From NCBI RefSeq assembly GCF_900107105.1, contig NZ_FNOT01000005.1, forward strand, positions 290,320-354,319: DNA of 64,000 bases, read 5' to 3'. Source of the stretch: Geodermatophilus africanus (GTDB lineage Bacteria > Actinomycetota > Actinomycetes > Mycobacteriales > Geodermatophilaceae). Made by a program: the position numbers and the translations under genes. Below, in pieces: positions 8,059 to 16,310 of the stretch (positions within the stretch are counted from its first letter, which is position 1; every line of letters begins with the position of its first letter). Below the pieces are notes generated by a model. The model worked only from the letters and a program-made list of their open reading frames with translations. It did not search any database and was not told the origin of the DNA.

Positions 8059-8463
8059 TCAAGCGGCCAGGAGCATGCACGTGAGCCGGGCGGTCGCGGT
8101 GACGCGGCCCTGCTCGTCGGTGACCTCGATCGTGAAGGTGGCCAGCGTCCGCCCTCGGCGGACCGGCGTGGCCACGGCGGTGACGGTCCCCTGGGTGGCG
8201 GCCCGCAGGTAGCTGACGTTGAGCTCCACGCCGACGGCCTGCCGGCCGGGGCCCGCCCCCAGCGCCGCGGCCCAGGAGCCGACCGTCTCGACCAGCGAGC
8301 AGGTGGCGCCGCCGTGCAGCAGCCCGAACGGCTGCTGGTTGCCCTCGACCGGCATGGTGCCGACGACGTGGTCGGGGTCGAAGTCGGTGATCCGGATGCC
8401 GAGCTTGTCGTCCAGGGGGCTCATCTGCCCGGCGTCGAGCCAGGCGGGGCGGTCCACGGTCAC
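8059..8463 (-). CDS. PaaI-type hotdog thioesterase
   Basis: This is a single-domain hotdog-fold protein of the PaaI/YbgC-like acyl-CoA thioesterase group, 134 aa. The N-terminal DDKLGIRITDFDPDHVVGTM and the active-site region QPFGLLHGGATCSLVETVGS are typical: the HGG loop plus an acidic residue on the following helix. It probably hydrolyses small or aromatic acyl-CoA thioesters; the substrate is not readable. GTG start. It is convergent with the GNAT gene and divergent from polA, where a comparable thioesterase gene is also common in actinobacteria. Confidence 0.85.
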   Translation of the reverse strand: MTVDRPAWLDAGQMSPLDDKLGIRITDFDPDHVVGTMPVEGNQQPFGLLHGGATCSLVETVGSWAAALGAGPGRQAVGVELNVSYLRAATQGTVTAVATPVRRGRTLATFTIEVTDEQGRVTATARLTCMLLAA

Positions 8464-8536
8464 CCCGGCACCGTAGCCAGCACCGTTCCGGGGGACGGCC
8501 GGGGCTCGTCGAACCCGGGGCGTCGGTGGGTCCTCT

Positions 8537-8542
8537 TAGGAT
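8537..8542 (+). promoter_or_regulatory. -10 hexamer of polA (leaderless)
   Basis: TAGGAT, a near-consensus actinobacterial -10, lies 8 nt before the polA ATG, with no usable 5' leader. Confidence 0.5.
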
Positions 8543-8550
8543 CGTCGGCG

Positions 8551-11295
8551 ATGTCCGCTCCGGTCTCCGCCCCCGCGCCCAGCCTTGCCCTCCCCGCCGC
8601 TGACGGCACGCGTCCTCGGCTGCTGCTGCTCGACGGGCACTCGCTGGCCTACCGCGCCTTCTTCGCGCTGCCTGTCGAGAACTTCTCGACGACGACCGGG
8701 CAGCCGACCAACGCGGTGTACGGCTTCACCTCGATGCTGATCAACGTGCTGCGCGACGAGCAGCCGACGCACGTGGCGGTCGCCTTCGACGTGGGGCGCA
8801 AGACCTTCCGCAGCGAGATCTACGCGGAGTACAAGGCCAACCGCAGCGAGAGCCCGACCGACTTCCGCGGCCAGGTCAGCCTCATCCAGGAGGTGCTGGC
8901 CGCGCTGCACGTCCCGGTCATCACCGCCGAGGGCTACGAGGCCGACGACGTCATCGCCACCCTCACCGTGGCCGCCGTCGAGCAGGGCATGGACGTGCTC
9001 ATCTGCACCGGCGACCGCGACGCGCTGCAGCTGGTCAACGAGCACGTCACCGTGCTCTACCCGCGCAAGGGGGTCTCCGACCTGACCCGGTTCACGCCGG
9101 AGGAGGTCGAGGCCAAGTACGGCCTGTCGCCGGCGCAGTACCCCGACTTCGCGGCGCTGCGGGGCGACCCCAGCGACAACCTGCCCAGCATCCCGAGCGT
9201 GGGGGAGAAGACCGCGGCCAAGTGGATCCGCGAGTACGGCTCGCTCGACGCGCTGGTCGACCAGGTCGACACGGTGAAGGGCAAGGTCGGCGACAAGCTG
9301 CGCGAGCACCTGTCCTCGGTGCTGCAGAACCGCCGGCTGACCGAGCTCGACCGCGCCGTGTCGCTGGAGGTGGGCCCGGCCGACCTCGCCGTCCGCCCGT
9401 GGGACCGCAACGAGGTGCACACTCTCTTCGACAACCTGCAGTTCCGGGTGCTGCGCGACCGGCTGTTCGCCACGCTCACCAGCGCCGAGCCGGAGGCCGA
9501 GGGTGGCTTCGACGTCACCGAGGACGAGGTGCCCGCGGGCGGGCTGGGCGCCTGGCTGGACCAGCACGCCCGCACCAGCCGCACCGGGCTGATCTTCCGG
9601 GGCACCTGGGGCCGGGGCACCGGCGAGCTGACCGGCCTGGCGCTGGCCGCGGCCGACGACCACGCCACCTTCGTCGACCTGGGCCCCGACCTCGACGCCG
9701 CCGACGAGCAGGCGCTGGCCGACTGGCTGGCCGACCCGGCCACGCAGAAGGTCGTGCACGAGGTGAAGGGCCCGCTGCTGGCCGTCTGGGCGCGCGGCTG
9801 GGACCTCGCCGGCGTGGTCAGCGACACCGCGCTGGCCGCCTATCTGGCGCTGCCCGGGCAGCGCTCGTTCGACCTGGCCGACCTCGCTGTCCGCTACCTG
9901 CGCCGCGAGCTGAAGGACGACGCCGCCGAGGAGTCCCAGCTGACCCTCGACGGCATGGGGCCCTCCGAGGAGGACCTCGCCCGGGAGGCCGCGCACGCCG
10001 ACGTCCTCAAGGCCGTGGCGGTCAACGACCTCTCCGACGCGCTGGAGTCCGTGCTCGGCCAGCGCGGCGGTGACGCGCTGCTCGGCGGGATGGAGCTGCC
10101 GCTCACCTTCGTGCTCGCCCGAATGGAGCAGCGCGGCATCGCCGCCGACCTGGACTTCCTGCACGAGCTGCAGCGGGAGTTCGCCGACGGCGTGGCCGCC
10201 GCGGCCGCCGAGGCCTACGCGGTCATCGGCCGCGAGGTGAACCTCGGCTCGCCCAAGCAGCTGCAGGCCGTGCTGTTCGACGAACTGGGCCTGCCCAAGA
10301 CCAAGAAGATCAAGTCCGGCTACACGACCGACGCCGAGGCGCTGACCAACCTGCTGGCGCAGACCGGTCACCCGTTCCTCGAGCACCTGCTCCGGCACCG
10401 CGACGTCACCCGGCTGCGCACCGTCATCGACGGCCTCATCCCGATGGTCGACGAGGTGGGGCGCGTCCACACCACGTACCAGCAGACGATCGCCGCCACC
10501 GGCCGGCTGTCCTCGATCGACCCGAACCTGCAGAACATCCCGATCCGCACCGCCGAGGGCCGCCGGATCCGGCAGGCGTTCGTCGTCGGGGCCGGCCACG
10601 AGTCCCTGATGACGGCGGACTACAGCCAGATCGAGATGCGGATCATGGCCCACCTGTCCGGCGACGAGGGGCTCATCGAGGCCTTCACCTCGGGGGAGGA
10701 CCTGCACTCCTTCGTCGCGTCCCGGGCCTACGACATCCCGATCGAGGACGTCGACCCGGAGATGCGCCGCCGGATCAAGGCGATGAGCTACGGCCTGGCC
10801 TACGGGCTGTCGGCGTACGGGCTGGCCGGGCAGCTGCGCATCTCCGTCGAGGAGGCGCGCGAGCAGATGCACGCCTATTTCGAGCGCTTCGGCGGCATCC
10901 GCGAGTACCTCGACGGCGTCGTCGACGACGCCCGGCAGACCGGGTACACCGAGACGACGCTGGGCCGCCGCCGCTACCTGCCCGACCTGACCAGTGACAA
11001 CGGGCAGCGGCGCCAGATGGCCGAGCGGATGGCGCTCAACGCCCCCATCCAGGGCTCGGCGGCCGACGTCATCAAGGTCGCCATGCTGCGCGTGGAGGAG
11101 GCGATCGCCGCCGAGGGGCTGCGCTCCCGGATGCTGCTGCAGGTGCACGACGAGCTGGTGCTCGAGGTGGCGCCAGGGGAGCGGGAGGCCCTGGAGGCCC
11201 TGGTGCGCCGCGAGATGGCCGGCGCCGCGCAGCTCTCGGTGCCGCTGGAGGTGTCGGTGGGCTTCGGTCGGACCTGGAACGAGGCCGCGCACTGA
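8551..11295 (+). CDS. polA: DNA polymerase I
   Basis: This is a family A DNA polymerase for Okazaki-fragment processing and repair, 914 aa. The 5' nuclease domain fills about residues 22-310 (LLLDGHSLAYRAFFAL, YKANRSESPTDFR, YEADDVIATL, CTGDRDALQL). A middle 3'-5' exonuclease-like domain (about 330-530) lacks the catalytic acidic set, as in other actinobacterial Pol I, so proofreading is unlikely. The polymerase domain has motif A DYSQIEMRIMAH (D690), motif B RRIKAMSYGLAYGLS and motif C VHDELVLE (D867). The ATG at 8551 is chosen because upstream codons in this frame overlap the thioesterase gene and a -10 hexamer lies just before it. Confidence 0.97.
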   Translation: MSAPVSAPAPSLALPAADGTRPRLLLLDGHSLAYRAFFALPVENFSTTTGQPTNAVYGFTSMLINVLRDEQPTHVAVAFDVGRKTFRSEIYAEYKANRSESPTDFRGQVSLIQEVLAALHVPVITAEGYEADDVIATLTVAAVEQGMDVLICTGDRDALQLVNEHVTVLYPRKGVSDLTRFTPEEVEAKYGLSPAQYPDFAALRGDPSDNLPSIPSVGEKTAAKWIREYGSLDALVDQVDTVKGKVGDKLREHLSSVLQNRRLTELDRAVSLEVGPADLAVRPWDRNEVHTLFDNLQFRVLRDRLFATLTSAEPEAEGGFDVTEDEVPAGGLGAWLDQHARTSRTGLIFRGTWGRGTGELTGLALAAADDHATFVDLGPDLDAADEQALADWLADPATQKVVHEVKGPLLAVWARGWDLAGVVSDTALAAYLALPGQRSFDLADLAVRYLRRELKDDAAEESQLTLDGMGPSEEDLAREAAHADVLKAVAVNDLSDALESVLGQRGGDALLGGMELPLTFVLARMEQRGIAADLDFLHELQREFADGVAAAAAEAYAVIGREVNLGSPKQLQAVLFDELGLPKTKKIKSGYTTDAEALTNLLAQTGHPFLEHLLRHRDVTRLRTVIDGLIPMVDEVGRVHTTYQQTIAATGRLSSIDPNLQNIPIRTAEGRRIRQAFVVGAGHESLMTADYSQIEMRIMAHLSGDEGLIEAFTSGEDLHSFVASRAYDIPIEDVDPEMRRRIKAMSYGLAYGLSAYGLAGQLRISVEEAREQMHAYFERFGGIREYLDGVVDDARQTGYTETTLGRRRYLPDLTSDNGQRRQMAERMALNAPIQGSAADVIKVAMLRVEEAIAAEGLRSRMLLQVHDELVLEVAPGEREALEALVRREMAGAAQLSVPLEVSVGFGRTWNEAAH

Positions 11296-11353
11296 AGAAG
11301 GACCCCGTCCTCCCCACCCTTCGCAGGCTCAGGGCGGGCCCCGGGACGGGGCC
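11296..11353 (+). repeat. GGACCC-family intergenic palindrome (copy B)
   Basis: It starts directly after the polA stop codon. Outer arms CCCCGTCC and GGACGGGG flank a core containing CCCTTCGCAGGCTCAGGG. It is a likely hairpin terminator for polA. Confidence 0.75.
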
Positions 11354-11476
11354 GGCCGCTGCCCGTGCCCCGGTCGGGAGGCCCTCCGGGCCCCGCGACC
11401 GGTCCACCCTGCCGGGTGCCGTCCCCGGCCGGGCTCGCGGTGTCACCACGATCGGCGCGGACCACGCCCGGCTCTC

Positions 11477-11499
11477 ACCCTCGACTCGAGGTCGAGGGT
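11477..11499. promoter_or_regulatory. palindrome just upstream of the AAC(2') gene
   Basis: ACCCTCGAC-TCGAG-GTCGAGGGT is a perfect 9-bp inverted repeat with a 5-nt spacer. It ends 20 nt before the acetyltransferase start, which is a good position for a repressor operator or a leader hairpin. Confidence 0.4.
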
Positions 11500-11519
11500 C
11501 GGGCTGCGAGGATCCCGGG

Positions 11520-12053
11520 ATGGCCACCGTCGAGCTGCGGCACACCGCCCACCTGCCGGCGCGGACCCTCGCCGCGGCCCGGGCGCTGCTCGACGACGCG
11601 TTCGACGGCGACTTCGACGACGAGGACTGGGACCACGCCCTCGGCGGGCTGCACGCGCTGGCGTGGGACGGCAGGCAGCTGGTCGGCCACGGCGCCGTGG
11701 TCCAGCGCCGGCTGCTCCACGGCGGCCGAGCGCTGCGCACCGGCTACGTCGAGGCGGTCGCCGTCGCGCCGGCCCACCGCCGCAGCGGCGTCGCGTCGGC
11801 GCTCATGGCCCGGCTCGAGGACGTCGTCCGCGACGCGTACGACCTCGGCGCCCTGGGCGCGACCGACGACGGCGCCGCCCTCTACGCCCACCGGGGGTGG
11901 CAGCGGTGGCGCGGGCCGACGTCCGTGCTCGGTCCGGCGGGGACCGTCCGCACCCCGGAGGACGACGGGGCGGTCCTCGTCCTCCCCCACGCCGTACCGC
12001 TCGACCTCGACGGGTCCCTGACCTGCGACTGGCGCGACGGCGACGTCTGGTAA
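11520..12053 (+). CDS. aminoglycoside 2'-N-acetyltransferase, AAC(2') family
   Basis: A 177-aa GNAT enzyme that matches the chromosomal mycobacterial AAC(2') proteins over its whole length. Shared features include FDGDFDDEDWDHALGGLHAL, the acetyl-CoA region GYVEAVAVAPAHRRSGVASA, YDLGALGATDDG, YAHRGWQRWRGPTSVL and the C-terminal signature LTCDWRDGDVW. Family members acetylate the 2'-amino group of gentamicin- and tobramycin-type drugs; their native role may be in cell-envelope metabolism. It sits alone between polA and a divergent methyltransferase, with a palindrome in its leader. Assigned from remembered family sequence, not a search. Confidence 0.85.
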   Translation: MATVELRHTAHLPARTLAAARALLDDAFDGDFDDEDWDHALGGLHALAWDGRQLVGHGAVVQRRLLHGGRALRTGYVEAVAVAPAHRRSGVASALMARLEDVVRDAYDLGALGATDDGAALYAHRGWQRWRGPTSVLGPAGTVRTPEDDGAVLVLPHAVPLDLDGSLTCDWRDGDVW

Positions 12054-12110
12054 AGGACCCGGATGCCCCCCACGCCTCGCACGCTCGGCGCGGGCCCCTG
12101 CATCCGGGCC
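12054..12110 (+). repeat. GGACCC-family intergenic palindrome (copy C)
   Basis: It starts directly after the AAC(2') TAA. Outer arms CCCGGATG and CATCCGGG flank a core with CCACGCCTCGCACGCTCGGCG. It lies between convergent genes. Confidence 0.75.
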
Positions 12111-12119
12111 GCTCCGTCC

Positions 12120-12974
12120 TCAGCGGGGTTTGAGACAGACCAGGAGCAGCGTCCCGGGGACCAGCGCGCCGCGGGCGGGTGACCACTGACCCCACTCCTG
12201 CGTGCGGCCCGGCGTCCACTCCGGCTCGACCAGGTCCTCGAGGACGAACCCCGCGCCGACCACCGCCCGCACCCAGTCGCCGACCGTGCGGTGGTGCTCG
12301 ACGTAGACGGTCCCGCCGTCCTCCCCGGTCTCCACGTACGGCGTCCGGTCGAAGTAGGAGGAGACGACCCGCAGGTCCTCCGGCTCCGGGGAGTCGGGCA
12401 GCGGCCAGCGGAACGGGTGGTTCACCGAGGCGACGAAGCGCCCGCCGGGCCGCAGCACCCGCCCCACCTCGGCCAGCGCGCCCTCGACGTCGGCGACGAA
12501 CGGCAGCCCGCCGAACGCCGAGCAGGCCAGGTCGACGCTCCCCGTCGTCAGGGGCAGCGCCCCGACGTCGGCCTGCAGCAGCGGGACGTCGATGCCGGTG
12601 GCGCGGTTGAGCGCGGCGGCCCGGGCCAGCATCCCGCCGGACAGGTCGAGGGCGACGACGTCGGCCCCCTCCCGGCGCAGCCAGCGCGCGCACGGCGCCG
12701 ACCCGCAGCCGACCTCGAGCGCCCGGCGGCCGGCGACGTCCCCGAGCAGGTGCGCCTCGGACTCGCGCAGCCCCTCGGGGCACCACAGGAAGTCGACGTC
12801 CCCGAGGTCGCCGCCGTGCTCGGCCAGGTAGGCCGGCGCCGCGGCGTCCCACCACCGGCGGTTGGCCCGCACCGACTCCGCCGTCCCCGCCGGCCGGCGG
12901 GCGACACCGCTGGGCGCCGGGTAGCCGTCGTCGGCGAGGGACAGGGCGGGTGGGGGTGCGGCCGGGGTGTCCAT
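12120..12974 (-). CDS. class I SAM-dependent methyltransferase
   Basis: A 284-aa methyltransferase of the Methyltransf_11/25 type. Motif I is ALEVGCGSAPCARWL, the acidic end of motif II is VVALDLSGGMLA, and the post-motifs are LLQADVGALPL, VDLACSAFGGLPFV and EVGRVLRPGGRFVASVNHPF. The N-terminal RRWWDAAAPAYLAEHG is common to a subgroup of actinobacterial small-molecule methyltransferases. The substrate is unknown. It is divergent from rpsA. No membrane segment. Confidence 0.85.
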   Translation of the reverse strand: MDTPAAPPPALSLADDGYPAPSGVARRPAGTAESVRANRRWWDAAAPAYLAEHGGDLGDVDFLWCPEGLRESEAHLLGDVAGRRALEVGCGSAPCARWLRREGADVVALDLSGGMLARAAALNRATGIDVPLLQADVGALPLTTGSVDLACSAFGGLPFVADVEGALAEVGRVLRPGGRFVASVNHPFRWPLPDSPEPEDLRVVSSYFDRTPYVETGEDGGTVYVEHHRTVGDWVRAVVGAGFVLEDLVEPEWTPGRTQEWGQWSPARGALVPGTLLLVCLKPR

Positions 12975-13026
12975 GACACGCCGATCGTGACACGCCGGGA
13001 GGTCCCGGCGAGGGGGTCGACCCAGG

Positions 13027-13056
13027 TGGACCGGGCGGTGCCGGGCTCCGTACCAT
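13027..13056 (+). promoter_or_regulatory. rpsA promoter
   Basis: TGGACC (13027-13032) and TACCAT (13051-13056) are separated by 18 bp, a plausible housekeeping promoter. It would give rpsA a 5' leader of about 125 nt, long enough for autoregulation by S1, which is known in other bacteria. Confidence 0.45.
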
Positions 13057-13188
13057 GGGAATGCGCCAGAGGTCTGTCAGTGCTGTCCCCGTCGGGATCG
13101 GCGCGCGCCGGCTCTCCCCGCTCCCCGCGGTCACCCGGCCGCGGGTCGTCCTGTCCCTACGCACCCCCCGTCCGGAGCACTCGACCAC

Positions 13189-14649
13189 ATGACCTCCACC
13201 CAGGTCCGTCCTAACAGCACCCCCCAGGTCGCCGTCAACGACATCGGCACCGCCGAGGACTTCCTCGCCGCCATCGACCAGACGATCAAGTACTTCAACG
13301 ACGGCGACATCGTCGAAGGCGTCATCGTCAAGGTCGACCGGGACGAGGTGCTGCTGGACATCGGCTACAAGACCGAGGGCGTCATCCCCTCGCGCGAGCT
13401 GTCCATCAAGCACGACGTCGACCCCAACGAGGTCGTGAGCGTCGGCGACGAGGTGGAAGCCCTCGTCCTCCAGAAGGAGGACAAGGAAGGCCGTTTGATC
13501 CTGTCCAAGAAGCGCGCCCAGTACGAGCGCGCCTGGGGCACGATCGAGGCGAAGAAGGAAGCCGACGAGGTCGTCACCGGCACCGTCATCGAGGTCGTCA
13601 AGGGTGGCCTCATCCTCGACATCGGCCTGCGCGGGTTCCTCCCCGCCTCGCTGGTCGAGATGCGCCGCGTCCGCGACCTGCAGCCCTACGTGGGCCGCGA
13701 GCTCGAGGCGAAGATCATCGAGCTCGACAAGAACCGCAACAACGTCGTCCTCTCCCGCCGGCAGTGGCTGGAGCAGACCCAGTCCGAGGTCCGCAGCGAG
13801 TTCCTCAACAAGCTCGCCAAGGGCCAGGTCCGCACCGGCGTCGTCTCCTCCATCGTCAACTTCGGTGCGTTCGTGGACCTGGGCGGCGTCGACGGTCTGG
13901 TGCACGTCTCCGAGCTGTCCTGGAAGCACATCGACCACCCGTCCGAGGTCGTCGAGGTCGGCCAGGAGGTCACCGTCGAGGTCCTCGACGTCGACCTGGA
14001 CCGCGAGCGGGTCTCGCTGTCGCTCAAGGCGACGCAGGAGGACCCGTGGCGCCAGTTCGCCCGGACCCACCAGATCGGCCAGGTCGTGCCCGGCAAGGTC
14101 ACCAAGCTGGTGCCGTTCGGTGCGTTCGTCCGCGTCGACGAGGGCATCGAGGGTCTGGTGCACATCTCCGAGCTGGCCGAGCGCCACGTCGAGATCCCCG
14201 AGCAGGTCGTGCAGGTCGGCGACGAGATCCTGGTCAAGGTCATCGACATCGACCTCGACCGGCGCCGCATCTCGCTGTCCCTCAAGCAGGCCAACGAAGG
14301 CGTCATCGGCGACGAGGAGCAGTTCGACCCGGCCGCCTACGGCATGGCCGCCTCGTACGACGACCAGGGCAACTACATCTACCCCGAGGGCTTCGACCCG
14401 GAGACCGGCGAGTGGCTCGAGGGCTACGAGGAGGCCCGCGAGACGTGGGAGCGGCAGTACGCCGAGGCCCAGTCCCGCTTCGAGGCGCACCGCAAGCAGA
14501 TCGCGGCGGCTCGCGAGGCCGACGCCGAGGCCGCGGCCGGCGGCAACTACTCCAGCGGCGAGGTCGAGACCGGGGACACCTCCGCCGGGACCCTCGCCAG
14601 TGACGAGGCGCTCGCGGCTCTGCGGGCCAAGCTCGCCGGCGGCGAGTGA
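13189..14649 (+). CDS. rpsA: 30S ribosomal protein S1
   Basis: S1 binds mRNA and aids translation initiation. The protein has 486 aa, the usual actinobacterial size with four S1 repeats rather than six. The repeats lie at about residues 43-112, 127-195, 212-282 and 299-370; each has a VxGxV strand and a D-I/V-G loop ([76 protein letters not shown]). An acidic C-terminal tail follows. The position after polA and before coaE matches other actinobacteria. Confidence 0.97.
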   Translation: MTSTQVRPNSTPQVAVNDIGTAEDFLAAIDQTIKYFNDGDIVEGVIVKVDRDEVLLDIGYKTEGVIPSRELSIKHDVDPNEVVSVGDEVEALVLQKEDKEGRLILSKKRAQYERAWGTIEAKKEADEVVTGTVIEVVKGGLILDIGLRGFLPASLVEMRRVRDLQPYVGRELEAKIIELDKNRNNVVLSRRQWLEQTQSEVRSEFLNKLAKGQVRTGVVSSIVNFGAFVDLGGVDGLVHVSELSWKHIDHPSEVVEVGQEVTVEVLDVDLDRERVSLSLKATQEDPWRQFARTHQIGQVVPGKVTKLVPFGAFVRVDEGIEGLVHISELAERHVEIPEQVVQVGDEILVKVIDIDLDRRRISLSLKQANEGVIGDEEQFDPAAYGMAASYDDQGNYIYPEGFDPETGEWLEGYEEARETWERQYAEAQSRFEAHRKQIAAAREADAEAAAGGNYSSGEVETGDTSAGTLASDEALAALRAKLAGGE

Positions 14650-14685
14650 CCCGCGCTCAGCGCGGCTGAGCAGCACCACCTGAGG

Positions 14686-14721
14686 CCGAGGCCCGGGACC
14701 CCGCGGGGTCCCGGGCCTCGG
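14686..14721 (+). terminator. rpsA terminator hairpin
   Basis: A 15-bp perfect stem (14686-14700 with 14707-14721) capped by CCGCGG and followed by a pyrimidine-rich TCGTCCCTCCC, 37 nt after the rpsA stop. Confidence 0.8.
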
Positions 14722-14753
14722 TCGTCCCTCCCATCCCCGAAGAGGGACGATCG

Positions 14754-14805
14754 GAGGACCCCTGCCCCCGCCACCCGCAGGCTCGCGGCGGGACCCTGCA
14801 GGGCC
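14754..14805 (+). repeat. GGACCC-family intergenic palindrome (copy D)
   Basis: Outer arms CCCTGC and GCAGGG flank a core with CCCGCCACCCGCAGGCTCGC. A partial inverted copy (GGGACGGGGTCCTT) follows at about 14818-14831, up to the end of the next minus-strand gene. Confidence 0.65.
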
Positions 14806-14833
14806 GGGCGGCCGGGTGGGACGGGGTCCTTGC

Positions 14834-15103
14834 TCAGAGGCTGAGGATGATCGCGAACGCGGTGCGCGGGCGGCCGCCGGAGTTCGCGAGGAACTGCCAG
14901 GTGTGCCGGCCGGCCGGGGCGGTCGCCGACAGCCAGCGGAGGAAGGCGTTGCGCGGACGGGCGGCGTTGCGCTCCAGCCGCTCGCGGACCATGGGCAGGT
15001 CCGTGCACCGCACGCCGGTGGGGCGGTCGAGCCGGTGCCGACCGGGGCTGCGTCGGGTGGCGGCGGGGGTCGACGAGGGGGCGGCGTGCGCGGGACGGGA
15101 CAT
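14834..15103 (-). CDS. small hypothetical protein, 89 aa
   Basis: I do not recognise this protein. From the ATG at 15103 it is strongly basic, with an Ala/Ser/Pro-rich first third and a more ordered second half (LPMVRERLERNAARPRNAFL, RHTWQFLANSGGRPRTAF). There is no membrane helix or signal peptide. A weak GAGAGG lies about 12 nt upstream. An upstream in-frame start would extend it to 118 aa but overlaps low-complexity sequence. The gene call rests on frame and GC pattern only. Confidence 0.45.
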   Translation of the reverse strand: MSRPAHAAPSSTPAATRRSPGRHRLDRPTGVRCTDLPMVRERLERNAARPRNAFLRWLSATAPAGRHTWQFLANSGGRPRTAFAIILSL

Positions 15104-15212
15104 GGTCGGTTCTGCCTCTCTGGGCGGGGGAGATCGCCGGGGAGAGAGTTGCCCATGGGGCACGTGTGACTGGAGCGACGCGCCGGGCACGACAGGTGGG
15201 TGTTACCCGTCC

Positions 15213-15241
15213 GTGACCGTCTCCCGGGCGCTGGCTACTGT
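15213..15241 (+). promoter_or_regulatory. coaE promoter (leaderless)
   Basis: GTGACC (15213-15218) and TACTGT (15236-15241) are separated by 17 bp. The -10 ends 6 nt before the coaE GTG, which has no Shine-Dalgarno sequence. It is the best -35/-10 pair I found in the window. Confidence 0.55.
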
Positions 15242-15247
15242 CCGTGC

Positions 15248-15844
15248 GTGCTGCGGATCGGGCTGACCGGCGGGATCGGATCGGGCAAGAGCACGGTGGC
15301 CGGCCTGCTGGCCGCCCGCGGCGCGCGGGTCGTCGACGCCGACCGCATCGCCCGCGAGGTCGTCGAGCCGGGCACGCCGGGCCTGCAGGCCGTCGTTGCG
15401 GCGTTCGGGCGGGGCGTGCTGACCCCCGACGGCGCCCTGGACCGCCCGGCCCTCGCCGCCGTGGTGTTCGCCGACCCCGACGCCCGCCGCCGGCTCGACG
15501 GGATCGTGCACCCGCTGGTGCGGGCCCGCGCGGCCGAGCTGGTCGCCGCGGCGCCGCCGGACGCGGTGGTGGTGCAGGACGTGCCACTGCTCGTCGAGAC
15601 CGGCCAGGCCGGCTCGTACGACCTGGTGCTCGTCGTGCAGGCCGACCGGGACACCCGGGTGCGGCGGCTGGTCGGCCGGGGGTTGTCCGAGGAGGACGCC
15701 CGGGCCCGGATCGCGGCGCAGGCGACCGACGAGCAGCGCCGCGCGGTGGCCGACGTCGTTCTCGACAACAGCGGGACCGTCGAGGAGCTCGAGGCGCAGG
15801 TGGAGCGCTTCTGGGCAGAACGCGTGGCGCCGGCCCTCGACTGA
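15248..15844 (+). CDS. coaE: dephospho-CoA kinase
   Basis: CoaE performs the last step of coenzyme A synthesis, phosphorylating the ribose 3'-OH of dephospho-CoA. The P-loop GGIGSGKST is at residues 8-16, [18 protein letters not shown] forms the substrate-binding segment, and [10 protein letters not shown] and the lid region [16 protein letters not shown] follow. At 198 aa it is the single-domain form; mycobacterial CoaE carries an extra C-terminal UPF0157 domain that is absent here. The GTG at 15248 starts directly before the first beta strand. Confidence 0.95.
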   Translation: MLRIGLTGGIGSGKSTVAGLLAARGARVVDADRIAREVVEPGTPGLQAVVAAFGRGVLTPDGALDRPALAAVVFADPDARRRLDGIVHPLVRARAAELVAAAPPDAVVVQDVPLLVETGQAGSYDLVLVVQADRDTRVRRLVGRGLSEEDARARIAAQATDEQRRAVADVVLDNSGTVEELEAQVERFWAERVAPALD

Positions 15845-15901
15845 CGGGTCGCCGACGGCGGGGGGACACCGGTCCCGGGCGGGCGTCCATCTCCGGGAAC
15901 G

Positions 15902-15938
15902 GCGAGAGGCCCGGGTCCGTGGGACCCGGGCCTCTCGC
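15902..15938. terminator. two-way terminator between coaE and the tRNA operon
   Basis: A perfect 17-bp stem (15902-15918 with 15922-15938) with loop GTG lies between convergent coaE and tRNA-Val(GAC). Nearly the same hairpin follows the other tRNA-Val at 19007-19035. Confidence 0.8.
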
Positions 15939-15942
15939 GCCG

Positions 15943-16014
15943 TGGGCGATACTGGGTTCGAACCAGTGACCTCTACCGTGTCAAGGTAGCGCTCTACCAC
16001 TGAGCCAATCGCCC
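15943..16014 (-). tRNA. tRNA-Val(GAC)
   Basis: The cloverleaf on the minus strand has acceptor GGGCGAT/ATCGCCC, D arm GCTC-AGTGGTA-GAGC, anticodon loop TTGACAC (GAC), T arm ACTGG-TTCGAAC-CCAGT and discriminator A. CCA is not encoded. It is the last gene of a three-tRNA operon and closely similar to tRNA-Val(CAC) at 18927. Confidence 0.96.
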
Positions 16015-16060
16015 GTTCCGGCCGACCGGCCGGTCCGCTCCACCGTTCTCGGCGGGGCCG

Positions 16061-16131
16061 AGGTGGAGACGGGATTTGAACCCGTGTAGACGGCTTTGCA
16101 GGCCGTTGCCTCGCCTCTCGGCCACTCCACC
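16061..16131 (-). tRNA. tRNA-Cys(GCA)
   Basis: Acceptor GGTGGAG/CTCCACC, anticodon stem-loop ACGGC-CTGCAAA-GCCGT (anticodon GCA), T loop GTTCAAATC and discriminator U. CCA is not encoded. Middle gene of the Gly-Cys-Val operon. Confidence 0.95.
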
Positions 16132-16172
16132 GCACGGGGGCGCCGATCTGACGACCAGCGCCCGAGGTTCCG

Positions 16173-16245
16173 AGCGGACGACGGGATTCGAACCCGCGAC
16201 CCTCACCTTGGCAAGGTGATGCTCTACCAACTGAGCCACGTCCGC
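16173..16245 (-). tRNA. tRNA-Gly(GCC)
   Basis: Acceptor GCGGACG/CGTCCGC, D arm GCTC-AGTTGGTA-GAGC, anticodon loop TTGCCAA (GCC), T loop TTCGAAT and discriminator U. CCA is not encoded. First gene of the operon. Confidence 0.96.
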
Positions 16246-16264
16246 GTTGCTGTGTGCAGGGAGA

Positions 16265-16270
16265 ACCATA
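16265..16270 (-). promoter_or_regulatory. -10 hexamer of the tRNA Gly-Cys-Val operon
   Basis: TATGGT on the minus strand, 19 nt upstream of the mature tRNA-Gly 5' end. The -35 match is weak. Confidence 0.4.
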
Positions 16271-16310
16271 CCCGACCCCGGGTGGGGGTTCGCAGGGGGT
16301 CTCCCCGGGC

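Noticed and set aside
8964-10140. Loss of the PolA proofreading site as a novelty
   Set aside because: A degenerate 3'-5' exonuclease domain is usual in actinobacterial DNA polymerase I.
13057-13188. Riboswitch or structured leader upstream of rpsA
   Set aside because: The leader is about 125 nt, but I see no known riboswitch core or conserved stem.
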